This document shows, in pieces, positions 44,122-52,532 of a DNA stretch of 64,000 bases; position 1 is the stretch's first letter, and each line of letters starts with the position of its first letter. Below the pieces are notes generated by a model. That model was not told where the DNA came from. It saw nothing but the letters and a program-made list of their open reading frames with translations, and did not search any database. This DNA comes from UMGS1663 sp046964515. Lineage in GTDB: Bacteria > Bacillota > Clostridia > TANB77 > CAG-508. The DNA is taken from the NCBI GenBank assembly GCA_046964515.1, contig JBKUYM010000007.1:40051-104050 (forward strand), written 5' to 3'. Made by a program: the position numbers and the translations under genes.

Positions 44122-44805
44122 CTATCTTATTTTTTCATCTTTTGTAATTCTTCCATCTTGAATGGTAATGACTCTATTAGCTTGTGCTGCAATTTTTTCA
44201 TCATGTGTAATAACTAGTAATGTCTGATGATATTTTTGATTTGATAATTTTAATAGATCCATAATTTCTTTTGAAACTTTGCTGTCTAGGTTTCCTGTTG
44301 GTTCATCTGCTAAAACAATAGATGGACGATTAATAAGAGCTCTTCCAATAGATACACGTTGTTGCTGTCCCCCTGATAACTGGTTTGGTAAATGTTCTAT
44401 TCTGTCTTGCAAACCTAATGTTTCAATTAATTCTTTTAATTGTTTTTCATCAACTTTATGATTATCTAATTTACAAGGAAGTGTCATATTTTCTTTTACA
44501 TTTAATATAGGAAGCAGGTTATAAAATTGATAAATTAGTCCTATTTTTCTACGCCTAAATACGGCCAAATCATCATTACTTAAGTTATAGATATCCTGAC
44601 CATCTATCCATACTTTTCCTTGCGTAGGTCTATCTACACCGCCTATTAAATGTAATAAAGTTGATTTACCACTACCTGAACTACCAACAATAGCTATAAA
44701 CTCTCCTTCTTCTACAGAAAATTCAATATGATCTAATGCTGTTACTTTTGTATCTTTTTTGCCATAGGTCTTAGTTAAATTTTCTACTCTTAAAATCTCT
44801 TTCAT
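44122..44805 (-). CDS. ABC transporter ATP-binding protein (MacB/LolD-type)
   Basis: A 227-residue ATPase that powers the FtsX-like permease downstream. It shows Walker A GSSGSGKSTLLHLIGG (about residue 41), the Q-loop YQFYNLLPILNVKEN, signature LSGGQQQRVSIGRALI, Walker B IVLADEPTGNLD and switch His in VITHDEKIA. The signature and length match the MacB/LolD/FtsE subgroup. AAGGGGAGG precedes the ATG. Confidence 0.95.
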   Translation of the reverse strand: MKEILRVENLTKTYGKKDTKVTALDHIEFSVEEGEFIAIVGSSGSGKSTLLHLIGGVDRPTQGKVWIDGQDIYNLSNDDLAVFRRRKIGLIYQFYNLLPILNVKENMTLPCKLDNHKVDEKQLKELIETLGLQDRIEHLPNQLSGGQQQRVSIGRALINRPSIVLADEPTGNLDSKVSKEIMDLLKLSNQKYHQTLLVITHDEKIAAQANRVITIQDGRITKDEKIR

Positions 44806-44906
44806 TAAATATCCTCCCCTTCTTTCTTATGTCGTTTTTATTTATTTCCTATTGTATCGTAAATTTTATGAAGATAAAAGTAGTTAAAATATGAAGTTTT
44901 TATGAA

Positions 44907-44944
44907 GAAAAAGATATACACATAAATAAGTATATCTTCTTTTT
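44907..44944. terminator. Terminator of rho (bidirectional)
   Basis: AAGATATAC (44911-44919) pairs with GTATATCTT (44930-44938), with T-rich tails on both strands. It lies just after the rho stop on the minus strand. Confidence 0.85.
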
Positions 44945-44963
44945 ATTATTTATCATCTAATCT

Positions 44964-46325
44964 CTATGATTTGAATCTATATAAAAAGTTGTCTATCTTC
45001 TCTAAAAATTCTGCATTTGTTTTTGTTTTTACCATTTGATTAATCAGTTGTTCTGTTACATCTGAGGCTGGCATGCTCGATAAAGCTTTTCTTAAAGCAA
45101 AGACGGTTTCTAATTCTTTTGGTGTTAATAATTTTTCTTCTTTTCTAGTTCCAGACTTATTAATATCAATTGCTGGAAAAATACGTTTTTCTGATAAAGA
45201 TCTGTCTAAATGAACTTCCATATTACCTGTTCCTTTAAATTCTTCAAAAATAACGTCATCCATTCTACTACCTGTCTCAATTAGTGAAGTAGCAAGTATG
45301 GTTAAACTTCCTCCATTTTCAATGTTTCTAGCAGCTCCAAAGAATTTTTTAGGTTTATGCAAAGCACTAGGATCTAAACCACCAGATAGAGTTCTTCCAG
45401 AAGACGGAATTACTAAATTGTATGCACGAGCTAGTCTTGTAATGCTATCTAATAAAATTACAACATCCTTTTTATGCTCTACTAATCTTTTGGCTCTTTC
45501 AAGTACCATTTCTGCTACTTTTACATGATGTTCTGGCAATTCATCAAAGGTAGAATAAATAACTTCCCCTTGAATAGAACGTCTCATGTCGGTTACTTCC
45601 TCTGGTCTTTCATCAATTAGTAAAACAATTAATTCTACTTCTGGATTATTTCTACTAATACTATTGGCAATTTTCTTTAATAATGTTGTTTTTCCTACTT
45701 TAGGTGGTGCCACAATTTGTCCCCTTTGTCCTTTTCCAATAGGAGAAATAATATCAATTAATCTCATAGCATATTCTGCTGCAGTTGTTTCTAATTTTAA
45801 TCTTTCTTCTGGATAAATAGGTGTTAAATCATCAAATTTCACACGCCTATAAGCTTTTTCTGGTGCTTCTCCATTAACTTCTCCAACAAAAATTAAAGCA
45901 GGAAATTTTTCTCCTTCTTTAGGAAGTCTGGCAATTCCCTTTATTTTATCACCTTTATCTAATCTAAATCTTCTAATTTGAATAGGTGAAATATAAATAT
46001 CTTTTGGTGTAGATAAATAATTGGCGCCTCTCAAAAAGCCATATCCATCTGGTAATATTTCTAAAATACCTTCTACAATTCTATCATCTTCACTCGTTAA
46101 TTGATAACCTGCACCGGCCTGTAACATTGGTTCTTCCTCTGTTTTTGTTTCTTCATTTTGACGAACTAAAGGATAAAATTTCTTAGGCTCTGTTACCCCC
46201 ATTACTTTTTCATCATTATTTAATAATTGTAATAATTCCTCTTTTTTTAATTTTGATACATTTTTAACGCCTTTTTCCTTAGCAAATTGACGCAATTCTA
46301 CTAATGTTGCATTTTGTAAATCCAT
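44964..46325 (-). CDS. rho: Transcription termination factor Rho
   Basis: A hexameric RNA helicase that stops transcription. The 453-residue protein has the N-terminal Rho_N segment (MDLQNATLVELRQFAKEKGV), the RNA-binding cold-shock-like domain with ILPDGYGFLRGANYLSTPKDIYIS, the P-loop GQRGQIVAPPKVGKTTLLKK, the Walker B region VVILLDSITRLARAYN and the Q/R-loop LDPSALHKPKKFFGAARNIE. AGGGGGGC precedes the ATG. It follows the yabP-yabQ-divIC genes but is separated by a terminator, so it is probably transcribed on its own. Confidence 0.98.
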   Translation of the reverse strand: MDLQNATLVELRQFAKEKGVKNVSKLKKEELLQLLNNDEKVMGVTEPKKFYPLVRQNEETKTEEEPMLQAGAGYQLTSEDDRIVEGILEILPDGYGFLRGANYLSTPKDIYISPIQIRRFRLDKGDKIKGIARLPKEGEKFPALIFVGEVNGEAPEKAYRRVKFDDLTPIYPEERLKLETTAAEYAMRLIDIISPIGKGQRGQIVAPPKVGKTTLLKKIANSISRNNPEVELIVLLIDERPEEVTDMRRSIQGEVIYSTFDELPEHHVKVAEMVLERAKRLVEHKKDVVILLDSITRLARAYNLVIPSSGRTLSGGLDPSALHKPKKFFGAARNIENGGSLTILATSLIETGSRMDDVIFEEFKGTGNMEVHLDRSLSEKRIFPAIDINKSGTRKEEKLLTPKELETVFALRKALSSMPASDVTEQLINQMVKTKTNAEFLEKIDNFLYRFKS

Positions 46326-46444
46326 ACAAAATAGCCCCCCTATTCTTTTATTAATTTGTTAACATCTTTCATTTGGAAAAAAACAAGAAATTAACTTTTT
46401 TGAAGTAATTGTTTTTATTATACTACTTTTTACAAAAAATGTAA

Positions 46445-46470
46445 AGAAAAAAAGAGATTTTCATCTCTTT
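46445..46470 (-). terminator. Terminator after the divIC/ftsB-like gene
   Basis: AAAGAGAT (46451-46458) pairs with ATCTCTTT (46463-46470). On the minus strand it is followed by TTTTTTT. Confidence 0.88.
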
Positions 46471-46487
46471 ATATGTAACTATTATTT

Positions 46488-46763
46488 TTATTTAGCCATA
46501 TCTATATAAACTCTCTCATTTGGTAAATACATACCTAATTTTTCTCTTGCTATCTCTTCAATATATTCTGGAGAATTTACATTATCCTTCATATTAGTTA
46601 AGGATTCTTTGGTATCTTCCTCTTTAGCAATTTGTGTTTCATAATTATCTACTTCTTGTTGGTAAGTACTTAATGTTTTTTGTTGAGAAATAAAAATGCT
46701 GATTGCATAAATTATTACTATCCCAACGAATATTTTTTTATAAACTCTTTTTAAAATTTTCAT
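46488..46763 (-). CDS. Septum formation initiator family protein (DivIC/FtsB-like)
   Basis: A 91-residue bitopic membrane protein of the divisome. It has a short basic cytoplasmic start, one helix (about residues 11-27), a coiled coil (TLSTYQQEVDNYETQIAKEE) and the FtsB/DivIC end motif YIEEIAREKLGMYLPNERVY. It links late division proteins FtsL/DivIB to septal wall synthesis. The order yabP-yabQ-divIC is conserved in Firmicutes and supports the name divIC. The ribosome binding site is TGGAGAG. Confidence 0.92.
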   Translation of the reverse strand: MKILKRVYKKIFVGIVIIYAISIFISQQKTLSTYQQEVDNYETQIAKEEDTKESLTNMKDNVNSPEYIEEIAREKLGMYLPNERVYIDMAK

Positions 46764-46817
46764 AGGTTAACCATCTCTCCAGTTTTTATCAATTCGTACA
46801 AATCTAAATTACTCTAC

Positions 46818-47367
46818 TTATATTTTTCTACATTTTTTATATAATTCCTTCTTTTTACTAGCATTTTTCTTAACTTTTTTTGTTTTTTTCTCATTTTTTA
46901 CTTTTTTCGTAAGTTTTTTGTTAAAACTTGTAGAAATCTTTCGAAGATTAATTACTAAAAAAGAAAAAGGTTTTTTAACTATTTTTTTACATAACTTTAT
47001 TATTATTGAAAATGGATATAAAAAAATACGTAGCACCTTAGAAATTATATTTTTGCAAAAAGTTAAAATAGTGACATTTAATTTAATAAATCGATGACTA
47101 ATTGTTAACATATATATACCAATACCGACATGCGAGTCCTAAAATAACATAGCTTCTAATTTCTCCATTTTGAAAAGTAAATAAAATATATAATAAAAAT
47201 CCACCCGTACATATCCAAAATAAAACATCTTCTATATAAGTAATCCAATCTGGTGTTTTGAAAGATCTTCTTAAAATTCTAAATAGGTCAAAAAAAACAC
47301 CTATAACCATGCCACTTATTGTAAAAATGAGTAAAGAATATAATTGCATTATTACTGTATTTTCCAA
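46818..47367 (-). CDS. yabQ: Spore cortex biosynthesis protein YabQ (needs a +1 frameshift at 47127)
   Basis: A membrane protein needed for spore cortex formation. The 5' frame encodes 80 family-like residues (QLYSLLIFTISGMVIGVFFD, then WITYIEDVLFW and IRSYVILGLAC) and then meets CGG-TAT, after which it would end in eight unrelated residues. Skipping the C (position 47127) continues GIGIYMLTISHRFIKLNV and a Lys-rich tail, the normal YabQ pattern of two further helical stretches, giving 182 residues. It starts with TTG at 47367 after GAGGGTG, 16 bases past yabP. yabP-yabQ-divIC is the conserved order. Confidence 0.85.
47124..47127 (-). other. C-GGU +1 frameshift site in yabQ
   Basis: Minus strand, zero frame: GCA TGT CGG TAT. 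Skipping the C gives TGT GGT ATT GGT and the downstream yabQ frame. It has the same TGT-CGGT context as the MBOAT site. Confidence 0.82.
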
Positions 47368-47383
47368 TTAGCTTCACCCTCTA

Positions 47384-47686
47384 TTATTTAAATATTTTTC
47401 CTAAGAAGCCTGATGTTTTTTTATCCATATCGTCTTCACTATAAGCTAGATTATATATTTCACCTTCTACAATTACTTCTGAAGTATCAATACTTAATTT
47501 GTTAATTCTCAAATTTTCACCTTTTATGGTTAATAATCCTAATTCTGTTTCTACAATAACGACCTGGTCATCAAAACTAAGGACATCTAACACACCAGAT
47601 ATACTTAATTTTTCTCTGTTTTCTAAAACAAGATTTTGAATTACATTTGTATTCGCATTATTAATTTTTCTATCTTCTAATGCCAT
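47384..47686 (-). CDS. yabP: Sporulation protein YabP
   Basis: A 100-residue mother-cell sporulation protein needed for cortex assembly together with YabQ. It has the family core KLSISGVLDVLSFDDQVVIV followed by ETELGLLTIKGENLRINKLS and then GEIYNLAYSE. It is soluble, with no signal peptide. The ATG at 47686 (MALEDRK) is chosen because AAAGGAGG directly abuts the upstream ATG at 47695. It lies directly before yabQ. A sigma-E type promoter would be expected, but I cannot point to one with confidence. Confidence 0.9.
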   Translation of the reverse strand: MALEDRKINNANTNVIQNLVLENREKLSISGVLDVLSFDDQVVIVETELGLLTIKGENLRINKLSIDTSEVIVEGEIYNLAYSEDDMDKKTSGFLGKIFK

Positions 47687-47786
47687 TTTATGCATGCCTC
47701 CTTTTTTCTTTATTGTCATATATCTATATATATTCAGGTCTTGTCTACTTTAGAACTGTATTTTTCGGGATTTTTTATTTATAAAA

Positions 47787-47812
47787 ATAGTAGCTTTTAA
47801 AAGCTACTATCT
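47787..47812 (-). terminator. Terminator of the aspartate kinase gene
   Basis: A perfect 24-base palindrome with half ATAGTAGCTTTT (47787-47798), 13 bases after the stop codon on the minus strand, ending in ATTTTTATA. Confidence 0.88.
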
Positions 47813-47822
47813 TTTTCTAACC

Positions 47823-49007
47823 TTATTGAATTAATGCTTTATGCAATTGTTCTAAAAGATTATTCGATACCTTTTGATCTAACATAAAAGCAATTTTAGA
47901 TTCATTAATTTCTAAGTCTGTAATTTGTAAATTGTTTAACTCTATAATTTCCATGATTTTGCGTAAGATGGAATCATCATTCATGATTCCATGACCTACT
48001 ATAGCAATTCTTGATACATTGATATAATTTGTATCAAACATCTGTAAGTCATTTTCTAATAAGTTCTGAAATTTATTTAAATTAACCGCTTTAATTGTAA
48101 AATAGATATCAAAACTATAATGGCTATGATTTACAAAATGATTAGCTTGTATTTTCTTTTCTAATAATAAATTAAATAATTTATGAAATAATTCTGGAGA
48201 ATAGGTTTCATATTTCATTTGTACACGGATAATATCATCATTCTTCACGATACTCTTCACATTCGTATCTTCTATCTTATCTTGTACAATGGTACCTGGT
48301 TTATTATTAAAAGTTGATTTTGTAACAATTGGAATATGATATTTTTGTCCTACTTCAATACAACGGTTATGTAGGACTTTTGCACCTTCATCTGCGATTT
48401 CTAACATTTCTTCATAAGATAAAGTTTCTAACTTTTTAGCAATCGTTACCTTATTAGGGTCTGTGCTATAAACACCATCTACATCAGAGAAGATATAACA
48501 ATGCTTTGCCTGTAAAGCAGAAGCAATTGCCACTGCTGTGGTATCGGAACCTCCTCTTCCTAAAGTAGTAATATCTTGTGCTTCGTTAATACCTTGAAAA
48601 CCTGCAATAATCACAATTTTCTTTTTTTCTAATTCTTTTAGTATTCTACTGGTATCTATATTTTCTATTTTTGCTTCTTGATTTGTATTTGTGGTATAAA
48701 CTCCTGCCTGCCAACCAGTAAGAGAAATAGCTTCATAACCTAATCGGTTCAAAAGAATAGCTAATTTAGACATGGAGACTTGCTCCCCTGTACTTAGTAA
48801 AACATCTAATTCTCTATCATTTGGTATGGCTGATAGTTCCTTTGCTTCTTTAATTAAGGTATCTGTTGTTTTTCCTTGTGCAGAAACAACTACAACAATA
48901 TTGTTTCCTTTTTCATATAAATCAATAATCTTTTGCGCAACCACATTTAATTTCAAATTGTCCGCTACGCTGCTTCCTCCAAATTTTAATACTACTATTG
49001 TGTCCAT
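47823..49007 (-). CDS. Aspartate kinase
   Basis: Phosphorylates aspartate, the first step to lysine, threonine, methionine and diaminopimelate. About 394 residues with the kinase motif VLKFGGSSVADN (residues 4-15), LLSTGEQVSMSKLA, TTLGRGGSDTTAVAIA and the substrate segment FSDVDGVYSTDPNKV. Two C-terminal ACT domains carry feedback control (AIVGHGIMNDDSILRKIMEI). The start at 49007 follows AAGAAGGTG; the frame also opens at 49028. It is a single gene with its own terminator; no lysine riboswitch is visible in the short leader. Confidence 0.95.
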   Translation of the reverse strand: MDTIVVLKFGGSSVADNLKLNVVAQKIIDLYEKGNNIVVVVSAQGKTTDTLIKEAKELSAIPNDRELDVLLSTGEQVSMSKLAILLNRLGYEAISLTGWQAGVYTTNTNQEAKIENIDTSRILKELEKKKIVIIAGFQGINEAQDITTLGRGGSDTTAVAIASALQAKHCYIFSDVDGVYSTDPNKVTIAKKLETLSYEEMLEIADEGAKVLHNRCIEVGQKYHIPIVTKSTFNNKPGTIVQDKIEDTNVKSIVKNDDIIRVQMKYETYSPELFHKLFNLLLEKKIQANHFVNHSHYSFDIYFTIKAVNLNKFQNLLENDLQMFDTNYINVSRIAIVGHGIMNDDSILRKIMEIIELNNLQITDLEINESKIAFMLDQKVSNNLLEQLHKALIQ

Positions 49008-49318
49008 ATTTATTGGCACCTTCTTCATTATTTATAAAATCCTATTTAATTATAAATATGGTTATAATTTATTATATTCTATTTGATGCATAAATGTCAC
49101 ATTTTTACATTCTCTTCTTCATCAAATAAGATATCTGTTTGATAAGTTATTTTTTCAGCTTTTTTAAACGAATATACCAAGTGGTACTTATATAAGTAGA
49201 TAACCCAAATATCAAAATTGGTAAAATATAATCGGTATAAAAAGTTATTAAAATCTACTAAAAATTCTGTTAATAATATATTCTTATTTTTAACCAATTA
49301 TTACCCAATAACCGCGTC
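49008..49318. other. Gap between prfB and the aspartate kinase gene with a degraded small membrane-protein frame
   Basis: This 311-base stretch holds no gene I can defend. On the minus strand one frame (49297-49097) is open but reads as unlikely protein. In another frame, 49254-49149 encodes FYTDYILPILIFGLSTYIS and then a basic end, which looks like a true membrane segment but has no start codon and follows a stop. It may be a decayed small membrane-protein gene. Confidence 0.35.
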
Positions 49319-50436
49319 TTATTCTTCTCCCCTATTTACTTTATTCCATTTTAAATAGCTTTCTATAAAACCGATTTAAATCTCCATCCATAACACCTTG
49401 TACGTTTCCTACTTCATAACCAGTCCTGTGATCCTTTACCATAGTATAAGGACAAAAAACATAAGAACGAATTTGGCTTCCCCAAGCAATATCCATCTGA
49501 TTACCCTTTAAATCTTCTATTCTATCTTTATGTTCTTTTTCTTTAAGATCCAATAATTTGGATTTTAACATTTTCATAGCTGTATCTCTATTTTGTATTT
49601 GTGAACGTTCTGATTGACAAGAAACAACTATGTTCGTTGGTATATGTGTAATACGTACTGCTGAAGATGTCTTATTAACATGTTGTCCTCCCGCACCAGA
49701 AGCACGATAAGTATCTACTCTTAAATCATCTGGATTAATCATCATTTCGATATCTTCTGTTATTTCAGGTAACACTTCTAGAGAAGCAAAAGAGGTATGT
49801 CTTCTTCCTCCACTATCAAAAGGAGAAATTCTAACTAATCTATGTACCCCCATTTCTCCTTTTAAATAACCATAAGCATAATTTCCCTCTATAAGGGCTG
49901 TTACACTTTTGATACCAGCTTCTTCTCCTTCTAAATAGTCTAATTCTTTTACAGTATAGCCATTATCAATTGCCCATCTGGTATACATACGATATAACAT
50001 TTCTGCCCAATCTTGGGATTCTGTTCCACCTGCACCAGGATGTAAAGTAATGATAGCGTTATTCTTGTCATATTTATCTGCTAATAAAGTATTTATTTCT
50101 AACTTTTCTATAGCTTGCTCTAAGTTTTTGATAGACCTTTGTAAATCCTCTTCTAAAGATGTTTCTTTTTCTTCTTTTAGTAATTGATTTAACTCTTCTA
50201 TATTTTCTAATTCTATTTTCACTTTTTTATAATTTTCTGTTCTTGTTTTTATATTGGTAATTTCTTTTAGAATTAAGCTTGAATTTTCACTATTATCCCA
50301 AAAACTTACATCTGTTGTTTGTTTTTCTAATTCTGCTAATTTTTTTAATAACATTTCTATGTCAAAGAGACTCACCTATTTTTTTTAATCTTTCTTTTAG
50401 TTCTAAAACTATATGAGAATTTTCATCGTAATCCAT
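49319..50436 (-). CDS. prfB: Peptide chain release factor 2 (two +1 frameshifts: CUU-UGA-C near the start and C-GGU near the end)
   Basis: RF2 ends translation at UGA and UAA. The start is ATG at 50436 after AAGGAG; 24 codons lead to CTT-TGA-C with an upstream AGGTGAG, the classical autoregulated shift. The body has the class I release factor GGQ loop (RASGAGGQHVNKTSSAVRIT), the anticodon-like region around LHPGAGGTESQDWAEML and VQGVMDGDLN. There the zero frame reads CGG TTT and ends after ten unlike residues. Skipping the C at 49373 gives NGFIESYLKW and eight more residues, the usual RF2 end, to TAA at 49319. Total 371 residues. The second shift repeats the C-GGT pattern of four other genes here. 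Confidence 0.9.
49370..49373 (-). other. C-GGU +1 frameshift site near the 3' end of prfB
   Basis: Minus strand, zero frame: TTA AAT CGG TTT TAT. Skipping the C gives AAT GGT TTT ATA GAA (N-G-F-I-E), matching the RF2 family C-terminus. The zero-frame ending lacks the conserved F-I...YLK pattern. Confidence 0.8.
50361..50367 (-). promoter_or_regulatory. Classical RF2 programmed frameshift site
   Basis: CTT TGA C on the minus strand at codons 24-25, preceded by the internal Shine-Dalgarno-like AGGTGAG. A +1 slip on CTTT lets translation continue at GAC. Low RF2 favours the slip, giving autoregulation. Confidence 0.92.
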
Positions 50437-50616
50437 ATCTTTCACACTCCTTTGTCTTTTATCATATACTATCTATCTTATAAAATCAATAAATTTATTA
50501 TAAAAATGTGATAGATAAAAAGAAGAGTTTCCATAACTACTGTCTCCCAAATATAGCTAAATATTTTCCTTTAAAAATTCTTTTCATTTTTTATGCACAT
50601 ACTTTAAATGGAGGGA

Positions 50617-50650
50617 GGGATAATCTTAGCATGATTATCCCCCGTTTTTA
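50617..50650. terminator. Terminator-like hairpin after the 50653 gene
   Basis: GGGATAATC (50617-50625) pairs with GATTATCCC (50633-50641). The T-run lies on the plus strand, so it stops plus-strand transcription best; on the minus strand it is only a stem at the 3' end of the 50653-52410 gene. Confidence 0.65.
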
Positions 50651-50652
50651 TT

Positions 50653-52410
50653 TTACTGTATATCTATCTTCGTTACTATTTGAACATTATTCTGCGTGTC
50701 TGCATAAGAATCAACCTCTACCTTAACACCAATTTTGAGCTTTAATGGCTGCCAGTTACTATTTACGATTGATGACATATACATTTTTTCATCGTTTTCA
50801 AGAATGAAATAATAATAGGTATATCCATTAATTTGTGCCTCTGTTAATTCTTTTACTATGCCACTGCTACTAACTGTTTCATATTCTGCTGTATCATCAC
50901 TTTTATTGGCATCAGTAGCTTCAATAACTTCATCGGAAAGTCCTATCTTTGATTTATATGCTCTTATTGCATCTTCGATATTTTCCGATTGAACCACTTT
51001 TTGATATTGTGATATACTACTTAATGCATATCTTTGTACTAAGCCAGCATCATCTTTTAATACCATAAAATAAGTAGGTACTCCTTCTACATTTATTATA
51101 TTAGGAAAAGATGCTGAGTAGCCTAAATTTTGCACTAAACCTTCGGCAGCACCTTGTGCTGATGATTCTTCTGCTCCTTCACACTTATAATATCTTACCT
51201 CTCCACTTTTAGGGCTAGTTAAGATAAATCCTACATTTGTTTCTGCTGCATTAGCAGGTGTAATACCAGTATAAAACCAAATATTTCCTTCTTTGTCAAG
51301 CATGCTATTATAACCTTCGAATGGCGTGTAGGCATTTTCATCTCGCCTTCCATTTCTGTAGGAATAAGAAGTCCGAAACATATTCGTATTTGATGGATTC
51401 CACCAACCTTCTTGATATCTATAGTGCCATCCAACTAGAGTCATTAGATAATCTACGCTATTTGCATGATCTACCCAATCAGGAATTTCATCCATGTTAT
51501 ACTCTGTGCTTTCACCAGTAACTGCATTTGTAATAACAATAGAAGTTGCTATTGGAGCTCCCCGCATCCCTATTTTACATGTCCTTACATTTGTAATCCA
51601 ATAAGGATTAAATTCATCATCAACTTCAAAAAAACTTTTACCAAATAAATAATTTGGATATTGTTTTCTCAGATGTCTGCACAAATCATATTTCCAAAAT
51701 GCTGATGGTGCATATTTCATTGCTTCAGGCAACTCCATATAGGTAGCTTCTTGTGTTAATGCATTTACAAGAATATATCCTGGTATTCCCTCATTCTTTG
51801 CTCTGTTGTATGTAAGCAAACCTTTGTACTTGATACTGGAAATGCGATATTTCTCTCCATTTATGGAAATAAGATTATATTCGTCATCAGCCTCATACCA
51901 ACTGGCATGTTGCAAAGTTCCAATAGTTCTATCTCCTAGTTTTTGTGCTGTTTTCATGTCTACGATAACAGCCGTATTTGTAATTTGTGGTATATCGGTT
52001 TCAAAATTTCCTTCTTTTATATCAATTAAACTAGCATAGGCATTTGCCTTCGCTATCTTCCAGCCGGAAATAGATGTTAAAAAGAAGATAATAATTCCGA
52101 TAGATACAATTACGACTAAAATGATTGTTACACTCCAACTTTTTACTTCACGCTCTCCATAATAAGAATCCTTAACGGAGTTAAAAAGTAAATTTCCAAT
52201 GTAGGAAAATACAATTGAGGCAATTCCTATGAAAATCCAAAACCACCAATATCCACTTGAGTGAATTGTCCGTGCCGGTAGTGTCAAGTAATCGGTAACT
52301 ACTGCTAAAATTGCTGTAGCTATAGTAGTAAAGATAGCTGAGCCTATCGGTATTGTTACCATATACCGTCCATTTTCGTTGTTTCTTTTTGAAGACTCCT
52401 TTTTATTCAT
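50653..52410 (-). CDS. Large membrane-anchored protein of unknown function, probably acquired
   Basis: I do not recognise this 585-residue protein. It has three hydrophobic segments in the first 130 residues (about 18-42, 55-80 and 92-115) and then a large extracytoplasmic domain rich in Trp and Tyr (GWHYRYQEGWWNPSNTNMF, NIWFYTGITPANAAETNVGF). It ends with a small beta domain (residues 515-585) that resembles an OB-like module. It uses CGG for arginine four times, once as CGG-T without any shift, unlike the conserved genes. That and its isolated position point to transfer. AAAGGAGG precedes the ATG at 52410. Confidence 0.7.
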   Translation of the reverse strand: MNKKESSKRNNENGRYMVTIPIGSAIFTTIATAILAVVTDYLTLPARTIHSSGYWWFWIFIGIASIVFSYIGNLLFNSVKDSYYGEREVKSWSVTIILVVIVSIGIIIFFLTSISGWKIAKANAYASLIDIKEGNFETDIPQITNTAVIVDMKTAQKLGDRTIGTLQHASWYEADDEYNLISINGEKYRISSIKYKGLLTYNRAKNEGIPGYILVNALTQEATYMELPEAMKYAPSAFWKYDLCRHLRKQYPNYLFGKSFFEVDDEFNPYWITNVRTCKIGMRGAPIATSIVITNAVTGESTEYNMDEIPDWVDHANSVDYLMTLVGWHYRYQEGWWNPSNTNMFRTSYSYRNGRRDENAYTPFEGYNSMLDKEGNIWFYTGITPANAAETNVGFILTSPKSGEVRYYKCEGAEESSAQGAAEGLVQNLGYSASFPNIINVEGVPTYFMVLKDDAGLVQRYALSSISQYQKVVQSENIEDAIRAYKSKIGLSDEVIEATDANKSDDTAEYETVSSSGIVKELTEAQINGYTYYYFILENDEKMYMSSIVNSNWQPLKLKIGVKVEVDSYADTQNNVQIVTKIDIQ

Positions 52411-52532
52411 GTTTACCTCCTTTTGTGTTAGGGAAATTTCTCCCTATGTTTATGTGAAATTTTTATTCATGCTCAATTATATCATAGTTTTACATAAAGT
52501 GCAAATGCAGTTATTTTTTGTTATAATAAAAA

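Noticed and set aside
47823..49100. Lysine riboswitch upstream of the aspartate kinase gene
   Set aside because: The leader is too short and I see none of the conserved riboswitch core.
49097..49297. 66-codon minus-strand frame between prfB and the aspartate kinase gene
   Set aside because: It has a TTG start without a ribosome binding site and an unlikely composition; a membrane-like segment lies in a different frame, so this frame is not credible as a gene.
22653..49373. Treating the five interrupted genes as ordinary pseudogenes
   Set aside because: They are core or sporulation genes with intact partners (gerQ, yabP, DHHW), no other lesions, and the identical C-GGT context each time. Random decay would give mixed lesions.
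22800..49373. Sequencing or assembly error as the cause of the extra C
   Set aside because: The sites are not homopolymers, and the same base is added before the same triplet in five unrelated places. A motif-specific base-calling fault cannot be fully excluded from the sequence alone, so raw reads should still be checked.
22800..49373. Simple reassignment of CGG to another amino acid
   Set aside because: Changing the meaning of CGG would not alter the frame. In all five genes the downstream family sequence lies in +1, so a shift or four-base reading is needed.
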